From Bacteroidales bacterium (GTDB taxonomy: Bacteria; Bacteroidota; Bacteroidia; Bacteroidales; UBA932), in assembly GCA_015060445.1 (NCBI GenBank), contig SUYL01000042.1:29594-93593 (forward strand): a stretch of 64,000 bases of DNA. The letters are read 5' to 3'. The translations under genes and the position numbers were made by a program. Within the stretch, counting starts at the first letter, position 1; each line of letters starts with the position of its first letter. A model generated the notes under the pieces. The model was not told the DNA's origin and made no database searches. It worked only from the letters and a program-made list of their open reading frames with translations. Below are positions 9,176-18,002 of this stretch, piece after piece.

Positions 9176-12136
9176 TTAATCAAGTTTAGTAATTTGAACT
9201 CCATTTTCTATTGTAAGCCAAGACCAGTCTTTTGTCCATGAACTATAACTCTGAGTCTTAACGCCTTTATCAAATGTTCCTCCTGAAATTTTGGCTTTCA
9301 TATTTGAAACATCAGTACTGAAATTCAAAAGACGCACATTTGCTGTAACACCTTCTGTTGTAGTAAATTCTCCACCGGTAATATTCAATACTCCATAACC
9401 TGCCTGATTGCTGCTCGGATTCTGGAAAGAAACCCTATTGATTATCTTTCCACCTGAAATAGTAACGGTTGTTGCCAATGTTGTGCTATTGCAGAACATG
9501 CGGATACAATCATAGTTGTCACTCTTTACAGTACCGCCTTCAATATTGGTAGTTGAGCCTTTATATACATCAATAGCATGAGGATAGCCATAATTCATAA
9601 CATTATCACTTGATGTATTCTCAATTGTACCGGATTTCAAAGTAAGAACACCTTCATTGCGAATGGTGTTGGATGCGTAATTATTATCCGCACTGTATTC
9701 TGTAATATCCTTGTAACTGATCTTTCCATTACCATTAGGGTCACTGTCTTTGATAACAAGTGTACCTTTATTTGCAATCATTGCGTAAGTGCCAGTCTGA
9801 GCTTTCTCCTGGCTGATGGTTTTACCGTTCAAATCCAAATTGAGAGTAACCCCTTCTGGAATTTCCAGAGTTTCTTCAAGTGTAACATCACCCTGTAATT
9901 CAACATCCATCTTCTCATTGCTGCCCATATAATACAGCGAGTAAAAACTATGGAAAACACCACCTGTAACAGTTATTTTTTCTCCTGCATCAGGAGAATC
10001 AGAATAACTGAACACGCTATATTCACCTTTGATTGTACCTCCAGATACTTTTACTGCGCCGCTCTTCATACCTCCTGTTACAGCGCCATTGAGTGCGACA
10101 TTACCATCCAAAATACCGCCTGTAATTTCAATGCTTACATTCTCACCGCTTTGGCCATTTGAATACACATAAATAGCCAAATTATATGTCTCTTCATTGG
10201 ATTTCAACTCACCACCGGCAATTTTCAAGTTCATCTCAGGAGCTGATGAGGCATCACTTCCTGGAAGTTGCATCTGAATGGCACGTGTACCTTCAATATA
10301 ACCATCATTGACAATCATATTATTTGCTCCTGAGCCAAAATTTGCCATACGTACAGCATGCCCGGTAACATTAAGTACTTTACCGCCATCCATGGTAAAC
10401 GAAGCTCCCGCTCCTGTATTTACCGCATATGAAGCATGAGACATTGCAGCTGTAGTATTCTCAACTATACCACTCTGAAGAAGCAATATTCCATTATTGA
10501 AAATAGTATAATTACCCTTGCCATAACTTGTGTCTGGAGTACCGGTATAAGAATAAGTTATTTTACCATTTGTGCCCGAATCCTTAATTGTCAAGGAACC
10601 ATTGTTGGTAATCATGGCATCTCCTGCAGTTGCAGAGGTATATGAAAGTGCATTCCCGTTCAAATCCAAAACTACTTCAACATCTGCTGGAATTTTTAGA
10701 GGTGATGTAAGTGCCAAATTTGACACCAGTTTCATTTCACCGCCTTTTGCAACAACCTTCCTCAACTCTCCCTCATCAGCGCTTATCACTGTTACATTAG
10801 TATTATTCCTAACCTCATCAGCAATTGTACCGCCGTTGTCAATAATTGTTACTGATGTTACATCTGTTGCATCGGTACCAAATTCTATCCCGTTCAATGT
10901 TGCTCCAGCATTTACTTTTATGTTACCTTTTTTGACAGTTACTTTTGTTGCAGTAATTCCACTGCCAAGGACCAATGTATGATCTGCAGTGGTTGCGGTT
11001 ATGTTCGCATATGTTGCATCACCGATCACCTCTACAGTTGACTTAGGTAGATTAACAACTAATGTCCTGGTTGTTAAACCATCAGCATTGTTAGCAGCAA
11101 TATTCACATTACCGGCTACTTCAGCACCGCTTGCTTGAGAAACAGATATATTTTCTGTTGTAGATGAAAATGTAATAGTTACCTCCTTATCTTCACTTGT
11201 GGCTGGAAGCTCAACTTCATTCAAAATATCATCAACTGCAATATTTACATCTTCTGTTCCGCTACCAGTAATAGCATTAGTCAATGCATCCTGAGTGCTT
11301 ACAGATTGTACAGCTACTGTTGTATAGTAATAATTGCTTCTTGCAGCGGTCAATGCTTTAGGGGCAACGAGAACAAGAGGTTCTACTGATGTTCCCTTTG
11401 CAGATACTTTAAGGTCTGCGTATGATCCAGGAAGGATTGGGAAATAAACAGTCTGGTTTTCACTGGTACCTGTAAAGGTTACAGTATTTGGATTGGTATT
11501 TTCATCTGTTAATGCAGCAACTGGCAAACCGTTATTGTCAAATGTAATTGTGTAGTTTCCCGACAATTTTGCTGTTGCTGATGAGAGTTCAACTGAGGTG
11601 TATCCGGTTGGGATATTGCTTGCAGTCACTTTTACCAATGCGGCAGCATTCTTGAACACAATTCTATCTCCATTTCCAACATATGCCATTGGAGTACCGG
11701 TCTTTATCATCTGCGCTGAGAAAACATATGAGGCATCCATTGTCAAGCCTGAGATTGTCTTTGTAGCCTCAACGTATGTTGCCTCCTGAGTATATGGATA
11801 TACCGCAGCAAGGAGGGTAGCACCGGTTACATCTGTATTATTATCAGCCTTAACAAAGATTCCTGTAGTTGTACCTGCACCATCATCACACACATATTTT
11901 ACATTCTTAACCTCATCGCCTATTTTATAAAATACAGAAATTGGGTCATAACTTTGCCATACCACATTCATAACATCGCCAGTTCCAGACTGCAACTGGG
12001 CTTTGGTATCACCTGCAACTTCTATGGTTGCCACTAATGTATCTGGGGAATTTAAAATTCCCACATTCTCCTCTTTTTCGCATCCTGCCAACACAAGAAG
12101 GAAAAGAGAAACTATTGCAAAAAATAATCTCTTCAT
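9176..12136 (-). CDS. fimbrillin-like lipoprotein with C-terminal duplicated beta-helix-type domains
   Basis: Lipobox LLVLAGC; fimbrillin-like N-terminus; repeated LKIPADVEVVLDLNGNALSY..NNGSLTIKDS and LEIPEGVTLNLDLNGKTISQ..NKGTLVIKDS modules. Confidence 0.75.
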   Translation of the reverse strand: MKRLFFAIVSLFLLVLAGCEKEENVGILNSPDTLVATIEVAGDTKAQLQSGTGDVMNVVWQSYDPISVFYKIGDEVKNVKYVCDDGAGTTTGIFVKADNNTDVTGATLLAAVYPYTQEATYVEATKTISGLTMDASYVFSAQMIKTGTPMAYVGNGDRIVFKNAAALVKVTASNIPTGYTSVELSSATAKLSGNYTITFDNNGLPVAALTDENTNPNTVTFTGTSENQTVYFPILPGSYADLKVSAKGTSVEPLVLVAPKALTAARSNYYYTTVAVQSVSTQDALTNAITGSGTEDVNIAVDDILNEVELPATSEDKEVTITFSSTTENISVSQASGAEVAGNVNIAANNADGLTTRTLVVNLPKSTVEVIGDATYANITATTADHTLVLGSGITATKVTVKKGNIKVNAGATLNGIEFGTDATDVTSVTIIDNGGTIADEVRNNTNVTVISADEGELRKVVAKGGEMKLVSNLALTSPLKIPADVEVVLDLNGNALSYTSATAGDAMITNNGSLTIKDSGTNGKITYSYTGTPDTSYGKGNYTIFNNGILLLQSGIVENTTAAMSHASYAVNTGAGASFTMDGGKVLNVTGHAVRMANFGSGANNMIVNDGYIEGTRAIQMQLPGSDASSAPEMNLKIAGGELKSNEETYNLAIYVYSNGQSGENVSIEITGGILDGNVALNGAVTGGMKSGAVKVSGGTIKGEYSVFSYSDSPDAGEKITVTGGVFHSFYSLYYMGSNEKMDVELQGDVTLEETLEIPEGVTLNLDLNGKTISQEKAQTGTYAMIANKGTLVIKDSDPNGNGKISYKDITEYSADNNYASNTIRNEGVLTLKSGTIENTSSDNVMNYGYPHAIDVYKGSTTNIEGGTVKSDNYDCIRMFCNSTTLATTVTISGGKIINRVSFQNPSSNQAGYGVLNITGGEFTTTEGVTANVRLLNFSTDVSNMKAKISGGTFDKGVKTQSYSSWTKDWSWLTIENGVQITKLD

Positions 12137-12183
12137 AATTAAATAATTAAACGGTTAACACAAATGATTGTAAAGGAAGGCTG

Positions 12184-12300
12184 TTACCATTGGTTAGGGT
12201 TATACCCTTCTGTATCACCGCTGGTTGCAAATCCTTTTTCTACTTCAACCTCCATAAATTCAATTTGAGGAGATTCGTACTTCAAATCTTCTGTCTTCAT
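12184..12300 (-). CDS. unannotated 38-aa peptide MKTEDLKYESPQIEFMEVEVEKGFATSGDTEGYNPNQW
   Basis: Manual translation of the reverse strand; below the 60-aa ORF cutoff; preceded by a TAATTTTG -7 box; followed within 50 nt by the fimbrillin-like lipoprotein; resembles short KYESPxIExxEVEVEKGFAxS peptides common in Bacteroidales. Confidence 0.75.
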   Translation of the reverse strand: MKTEDLKYESPQIEFMEVEVEKGFATSGDTEGYNPNQW

Positions 12301-12343
12301 AATTTTATAGTTTTTGTTTGTTTGGATGATTTTGCTTTGTGGG

Positions 12344-12351
12344 CAAAATTA
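12344..12351 (-). promoter_or_regulatory. -7 element TAATTTTG for the peptide/fimbrillin-like operon
   Basis: Match to the Bacteroidota TAnnTTTG consensus ~44 nt before the peptide ATG. Confidence 0.5.
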
Positions 12352-12415
12352 TCTCTTTATAGGGAGGAGGCCCCTATGGGTGTGTAGCCAATGTTTATAC
12401 ATGTAGCGGGATTGG

Positions 12416-12661
12416 CTACATGTCGCCGGCGTTGCGAAGTTGTTGTGAATAAACAGAAAAGAAGTCGTAATTGAGGATTTTGGAGATGCGTTCCAACTCG
12501 TGTGTGTCTATGGAGCGTTTGGAGAGTATTTTGTACACATTGGTCCTGTGGCAAGACAATTGCCCGGCAAACCATAATACACTCTTTCCCTGCAGTTGAA
12601 GTTGCTCCTTTATGAGTTTCCCAATGTGCATTTTCTTCCAATGCACCGGAAGATTCCCCAT
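12416..12661 (-). CDS. small XRE-like helix-turn-helix protein
   Basis: HIGKLIKEQLQLQGKSVLWFAGQLSCHRTNVYKILSKRSIDTHELERISKILNYDFFSVY. Confidence 0.75.
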   Translation of the reverse strand: MGNLPVHWKKMHIGKLIKEQLQLQGKSVLWFAGQLSCHRTNVYKILSKRSIDTHELERISKILNYDFFSVYSQQLRNAGDM

Positions 12662-12682
12662 CCGGCATTTATTCAGTTATAA

Positions 12683-13004
12683 ACAAAAAAGACGTGGGAA
12701 TCTGTTTTGCTTATTCTGTAACCCGGGCTCTAGCATTGCCCCTTAGAAAGAATAAGCAACGCCAGTCAGCCCACGCCTGAGTGATATATAAACACACCAC
12801 AAAGAACTTTGTGCAAATCTGCAGAACTGCCATTAATGCACAATATTCCCTATGAGTGACAATAAATCACACAACGCAGACGCTTTTATTGCAGTCATCT
12901 CTTTCTAAGTTGAATTTGCTAGATTCGGATTACAGAGACTAACGCAAAAAACGTCTTCAAAAAAAATATTTGCTCCCGCCACCCTTTTAAGGGCCAACTG
13001 GAGT
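12683..13004 (-). ncRNA. candidate ~320-nt structured non-coding RNA
   Basis: Promoter -33 TTG (13036-13038) / 19 nt / -7 TAAATTTG (13009-13016); several extended stems; terminal hairpin CGTGGG..CCCACG followed by TCTTTTTTG; no credible ORF. Confidence 0.6.
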
Positions 13005-13008
13005 TCAA

Positions 13009-13040
13009 CAAATTTAATCAGTATTTATGAGATTGCAAAA
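13009..13040 (-). promoter_or_regulatory. Bacteroidota-type promoter for the candidate ncRNA
   Basis: Minus strand GCAAAATTTTGC.. -33 and TAAATTTG -7, 19-nt spacing. Confidence 0.55.
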
Positions 13041-13067
13041 TTTTCGCCTGATTTACAGGAGAAATGG

Positions 13068-13958
13068 TCATTTGAAATACTTCTCAATCTGGGAGAGTGG
13101 AAGGTCTTTAACGAGGATCCGTTTTTTTGAATCCAGGAGGTAGAATACCGGAAGGTTCCTCAGGTCATAGATGTTTTCAGAGATGAGTTTCATTCCGTTG
13201 TCACATCCGTTTGTCCAGCCCTGGGGTGTCTCTTTTATGAATTCACGCCATACAGGGGAATCGTCCTGTGTGTATATTGCAAGGAGTGTGAGTGCGCCGG
13301 TTTCCAATGCCCTGTTTATTGCAGTTGAGGTTTTCAGGGCCTCTATTATTCCCTGACATGAGCGACAGTTGGGGTTGTAGAAGAAGAGAAGGGTGTATGG
13401 AGATTCCACCCCGTGCATGCGGACCCCGGTATTGTCGGGAAGAAAATATGTAAAATCTGCTGCCACGCTCCCCTCCGGGTTAAGGGAGAGGAGATGGGCA
13501 TCCTGCATTGCATTGTAACGGGTTATCTCATCCAGTGCATTCTCCTTAAGGTACTCTGCTGCGCAAATGTAGAGATCATGGTTGCGCAGGGGGGAGTCAT
13601 AGTTTACAAGGTATTTGCGGAGCAATCCGGCCATATGGTTCTGCATTGCGGCGTTGGCAGATGCCTTTGCAAGGAAATCCTCAAGATACGGGGCACTTTT
13701 TGCCAGAGGGAGGCGGGAGAGGAGGTCTGCGTAATTTACAAGCGCCATTTCACATGCACGCTCAGGAATTTCCAGGAACAGGGTGTCCGAGAAATTGAAG
13801 TTGGCCCAATAGTTCCCCACCACATAGTTGAACCTCCCCTCTACTGTCCTTATTGTGTCGGGGACAGAAGGGAGCCTGAACTGCTGCTGGCCGCCATTTT
13901 GGGAGTAGCAGGTTGACCAGGCTGTAAGGAGCAATATTGCAAATATGAGCCGTTTCAT
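13068..13958 (-). CDS. DUF5106-like protein with thioredoxin-fold C-terminus
   Basis: TLLFFYNPNCRSCQGIIEAL; NLPVFYLLDSKKRILVKDLPL; signal peptide. Confidence 0.75.
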   Translation of the reverse strand: MKRLIFAILLLTAWSTCYSQNGGQQQFRLPSVPDTIRTVEGRFNYVVGNYWANFNFSDTLFLEIPERACEMALVNYADLLSRLPLAKSAPYLEDFLAKASANAAMQNHMAGLLRKYLVNYDSPLRNHDLYICAAEYLKENALDEITRYNAMQDAHLLSLNPEGSVAADFTYFLPDNTGVRMHGVESPYTLLFFYNPNCRSCQGIIEALKTSTAINRALETGALTLLAIYTQDDSPVWREFIKETPQGWTNGCDNGMKLISENIYDLRNLPVFYLLDSKKRILVKDLPLSQIEKYFK

Positions 13959-14108
13959 ACCTTATATCTTTGCAAATTTAAACAATTGCCGGCAAAAAAT
14001 AAAGCTGCCATCTTCCGACAGCAGCTTTCGCATGAAAACCTAATGTAAAATTATCTCCCGATAATTTGCGTCTAACCTATAAAAGTATTCTATTTTCTCT
14101 ATTGAGTC

Positions 14109-16880
14109 CTAGTTGTCCTTTACACAGCGCAAGTAATAGTTGCTGTGGTTTACTGTATTGTTGTTTATATTGTTTATGTCTGTTACAAGCACACACATGA
14201 ACGGGTTGTAGTTGTGTATTGCATAACCTCCAACTGTGTATCCAAGAGGATGATATGGATAACCGGTCTGGTTTGGTGCAAATGATGAGCGGGTCATTGA
14301 GAGTACCTCATCATTGTGGTAGTCTGTGTCATTCACCTTTGAGAGCATAAGGATCAACTCTTTCTGTGAAGGGATTCTGTAACCATCAGGACAACCGTAA
14401 TCTCCATCCTTGCCGCTGTTTATGATATTAGTCCAAGTGTACTGGCCGTTCCTCAAGTCTGAAGGTCTGGTAAGTTCATCATTAATTGTAAATGATGCAT
14501 ACGGCTTGTTCTGCTCCTCACGCTCTGTATGTCTGGTAAGCATCTCTGTCCTGTAACTGCGCAATGCATTTGAATTGAGGCCGCTGAGTTCCACTACATA
14601 TTTGCCACCCTCCTGTTTTACTGTTGCATAGTCAACCTGAAGCACATCATTCTGCGATGCTATATATTTGCTCTGGTCTGCAGGAGACTCCACGTTAAGG
14701 TTCCTCAAACAGCGTACAGCATGTTTTCTGTTGTTGCTGAAACGCCCTCCGTGCTCATGGTATGGAGATACTGCTGCACCCTCCTCTGCCCAGAATATCT
14801 GTCCTTTTGAGTTGCTGAAGTAGTGGGTTACCACTGGGGTTGTAGGGTAAGTGTAAAGGTGTGCATTCTGGTTTATACCTGCATTTCCAATCCACAGGTC
14901 CTGATACTGGTTTACAGATGCCAAGTACCATTTCATCTCGTTTACATCAAACTCACCGTCACCGTCAGCATCCCTGTTTCTGCTCATACATGCAAGGTAT
15001 GCCTTCCTGTACTCACCTGCGGTTGTCTGAGGATCCCAGTCCCAGTTCCAGGTTGTAATGTCACTCCAGTCTGCCCTCTGGTTGCCGTTATTGTAAACCT
15101 CGGCAATCATGTTCCTTCTGCCGTCATTATTGAATGAAGCAAAATTGGCTGTTGAGTTGCTCCTGTCTGTATTGTCTGAATTTATACCGTAGTTGGGCTG
15201 GATGTTATCAGTCTCATTGAACCACTCTGTTCCCCACGCACTTGCCAAAGAGCCGTCGGTCTTGAAGATGGTCTGGATAGATTTCTGGCGGATAATGTAT
15301 GTTCCCTCAGTAAGGCTGCTGCCGTTTCCTGCCTTGGTGTCGCAAAGGATGAGCATCTCTCGGTTATCTGTATTCACCCATTTGTGCCACTCAGTTGCCT
15401 TATCCTCATAGTAGTACTCATTTACATAACAACTTACCACTATCTGGTCATTGTTGTCAAACAGGTCCAAAGTTTCTGCATTCTGCAAATTCTCCATCAG
15501 TTCCCCCACAGACAACAGGCTGCTGCTGTTGTCACCTGGGTAAGCAACTGTCTGCTGTGAATATACCCCCTGACGTTTTCCGTTTATCACAAACTTAACC
15601 CAATCTGAATCCACACCTGTCTGGTAACCGTTTGTATAAGGAGATTTCACTTTATAAGTAATCTCGCTCTTGCTCTCAAGATCTGCCTTGTTGAAAGTAA
15701 GGATACCGCTTGCATAGTGTGCGTCAAGATCAATCACCTTACCACCGTTCAGGTAAATTACATCACCATCCTCAACACTGCTTTTCTCCTCATCAGAAAC
15801 AACCTCCAGAACTATATCATCAACACCGTTTACAGTAATTGAGTAGATGTATTTTGTATTGCGCCTCACGTTATAGTCGTTCAAATTTCCGTTTACATAT
15901 CCAAGAGGAATGTAATATGTAACCTGTGCCTCTGCATTCTCCTTGCCTGTATAATTATCCTTGTCAAAATCTTTGTAGTGGTCTGCCTTGCCAGAGTAGG
16001 TACCCTTTATAACCACGTAAGCAGAAGAGGCATTTGCCATATCCATACGGTCTCTGTATGCTGCAACATTTGCAGAAGGCTGTTTCCTGTTCTCCATAGG
16101 ATAGAAGAAGATGCTGTCCTTGAAACTGTCGTATGTAAGCATCTCGGTATTGAAGTAGGTACCGTTTGCAACATCAGAAGCCTGCTCAAACAAGTTTGAA
16201 CTCTTAGGGAGATTGCATACCTGGAAATGGGTTGGGGTAAAATCTACACCTTCGCCGCCCTTAATGCTGAACACCACTGTAGCCTGTACCCTTACCAACT
16301 CTATCACTCCCTGAAGGGTGCCGCCGGTTCTTGGGATGTTAACTGAACCATCACCTGCATCATTTGAAGCAGCAACATATTTTCCGCTCATAAGGAACCT
16401 TCCCTCAGTAATTCCCTCAAACTCCTGGCACATGTCAACAGTTGCCTTAAGGAAACTCTCCCTCCCCTTTCTTGCCTGAGCCTTCAGAATCTCTGTAAGA
16501 TCTGTATTGTTGTCATTGAACAATGAAGAATTGGTATTTGCTACTGCGTAGATATATTTCTTTCCGCTCTCAATGCTTGCAATGTCAACTTTGTCTGTTC
16601 CCTGGTTATGGTTGTACATCTGCTCATGCTCCAGATGGAACGAGCCGTCTGCGTTGAACACAACTACAAGCAGGTTGGAAACATACTCAAGATAATCCTC
16701 ATAACTCTCACCGGCCTTTGTCTGTACAAGATCCATCCCAGGGATACCCAGTTTCAATGATATGCTTGTCTCAACTCCCGGCTCATACCGGTTCTCCCTA
16801 TTCACCTCCATATCCTCTCCGGTACACGAAAGCAAAAAGGTTCCGGCCAACAATACCAATATATATCTTAACTCTCTCAT
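14109..16880 (-). CDS. DUF4906-like fimbrial tip/accessory lipoprotein of the Mfa-type pilus locus
   Basis: Lipobox TFLLSC; fimbrillin-like N-terminus; C-terminal AYLACMSRNRDADGDGEFDVNEMKWYLASVNQYQDLWIG..HAVRCLRNL. Confidence 0.7.
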   Translation of the reverse strand: MRELRYILVLLAGTFLLSCTGEDMEVNRENRYEPGVETSISLKLGIPGMDLVQTKAGESYEDYLEYVSNLLVVVFNADGSFHLEHEQMYNHNQGTDKVDIASIESGKKYIYAVANTNSSLFNDNNTDLTEILKAQARKGRESFLKATVDMCQEFEGITEGRFLMSGKYVAASNDAGDGSVNIPRTGGTLQGVIELVRVQATVVFSIKGGEGVDFTPTHFQVCNLPKSSNLFEQASDVANGTYFNTEMLTYDSFKDSIFFYPMENRKQPSANVAAYRDRMDMANASSAYVVIKGTYSGKADHYKDFDKDNYTGKENAEAQVTYYIPLGYVNGNLNDYNVRRNTKYIYSITVNGVDDIVLEVVSDEEKSSVEDGDVIYLNGGKVIDLDAHYASGILTFNKADLESKSEITYKVKSPYTNGYQTGVDSDWVKFVINGKRQGVYSQQTVAYPGDNSSSLLSVGELMENLQNAETLDLFDNNDQIVVSCYVNEYYYEDKATEWHKWVNTDNREMLILCDTKAGNGSSLTEGTYIIRQKSIQTIFKTDGSLASAWGTEWFNETDNIQPNYGINSDNTDRSNSTANFASFNNDGRRNMIAEVYNNGNQRADWSDITTWNWDWDPQTTAGEYRKAYLACMSRNRDADGDGEFDVNEMKWYLASVNQYQDLWIGNAGINQNAHLYTYPTTPVVTHYFSNSKGQIFWAEEGAAVSPYHEHGGRFSNNRKHAVRCLRNLNVESPADQSKYIASQNDVLQVDYATVKQEGGKYVVELSGLNSNALRSYRTEMLTRHTEREEQNKPYASFTINDELTRPSDLRNGQYTWTNIINSGKDGDYGCPDGYRIPSQKELILMLSKVNDTDYHNDEVLSMTRSSFAPNQTGYPYHPLGYTVGGYAIHNYNPFMCVLVTDINNINNNTVNHSNYYLRCVKDN

Positions 16881-16927
16881 ATTATCGAATAATTTTATCA
16901 GGTTTCATTTATGTTTCATGCGTCTGG

Positions 16928-17983
16928 CTAATTAAAGCCCAAGTTTATTCTGTGTATGTCGTAATAGTCAACTACATCGTAAATGAGGGAAACATTTGTT
17001 TCAACTCCGCTCACTTTTGAAATATTGAAGATATACGAGTGGTTTCTTGTTACATCAAACGGCACACCGTTTTCATCTTTAAAGTTTATAACACCAATTC
17101 CTGCTGCACCGTCATAAGTATAGTGTACCTCAACTGTTATTGGAGAGAGCCCCTCCGCACTGTTGTCCTGCTCAACCACATAAATTGCATCTGAGAACGC
17201 TGTTGTTACATTCAGGTTGCTGTACTGGGCGTCTGAAGTCCTGTTTGCTGCACCTGCAGGAATATATGGAGCCTCGTACTGTACTGCTATGTCACTGCTC
17301 AACGGCGACTGCGACACGCAAAATCCTTTATCCAAAGAATTCTTTACAACTACCTTGTTTATTACAAAACCCTCTATCCCCTTCTTCTCATTCACCCAAA
17401 TGTTAATCTTTGCAAGGGCCTTGTACATGTTGCATGAAAGGGTAACATTTCCATCTACAGGAGCACCAATTTCAACCTCTCCCCACATAGGAATGCTTCT
17501 TCCCGACAAATCCCAGTTACCTGTGCTGTACGCAAAAACTGCACTGTCATAAATGTTCTGAATATTCTGCCCCTTGAAACTGTTGAGCCAGGTAGAGACA
17601 TCTGCTGAGCCGCTCATCTGCTGCTGGTTTATATTGGCCATAAGGACAAGTCTTGAACCTGCTGCCGGTCTTGTAATGGTACCTTTGTATAAGGTCTTCT
17701 CTGTATTCTGCACCAACAGTTCATCTACAAGGTACTGGAACCTGCCGTTCCTGTCAACCAACAATATATACAGGTCATTTATATTATTCTGGCCTCCGGT
17801 GGTATAATCCAAAGTTTCATTGCTGTTGTCAACATCCTTTGTATATGCCGTTCCCGACACCTGCAATGAAAGCCTTACATCAATCATACCGTCCACACCC
17901 CCCACTGCATCATCTTTGGAACAGGACACGAGGATCATACAGCCAACCACCATCATCAATATGTATGATAACAATCTTTTCAT
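16928..17983 (-). CDS. fimbrial tip/accessory lipoprotein (fimbrillin-like)
   Basis: Lipobox MILVSC; NINDLYILLVDRNGRF; position in the pilus operon. Confidence 0.7.
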   Translation of the reverse strand: MKRLLSYILMMVVGCMILVSCSKDDAVGGVDGMIDVRLSLQVSGTAYTKDVDNSNETLDYTTGGQNNINDLYILLVDRNGRFQYLVDELLVQNTEKTLYKGTITRPAAGSRLVLMANINQQQMSGSADVSTWLNSFKGQNIQNIYDSAVFAYSTGNWDLSGRSIPMWGEVEIGAPVDGNVTLSCNMYKALAKINIWVNEKKGIEGFVINKVVVKNSLDKGFCVSQSPLSSDIAVQYEAPYIPAGAANRTSDAQYSNLNVTTAFSDAIYVVEQDNSAEGLSPITVEVHYTYDGAAGIGVINFKDENGVPFDVTRNHSYIFNISKVSGVETNVSLIYDVVDYYDIHRINLGFN

Positions 17984-18002
17984 AATTCTGCTGTATTTCC
18001 CG

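Noticed and set aside
12190-12387. Plus-strand 65-aa ORF
   Set aside because: Antisense to the better-supported 38-aa minus-strand peptide and its promoter
12683-13004. RNase P RNA, tmRNA or SRP RNA
   Set aside because: I could not find the signature sequences I know for these (e.g. GAGGAAAGUCC, tRNA-like CCA end, GGAAG loop); cmscan is still needed
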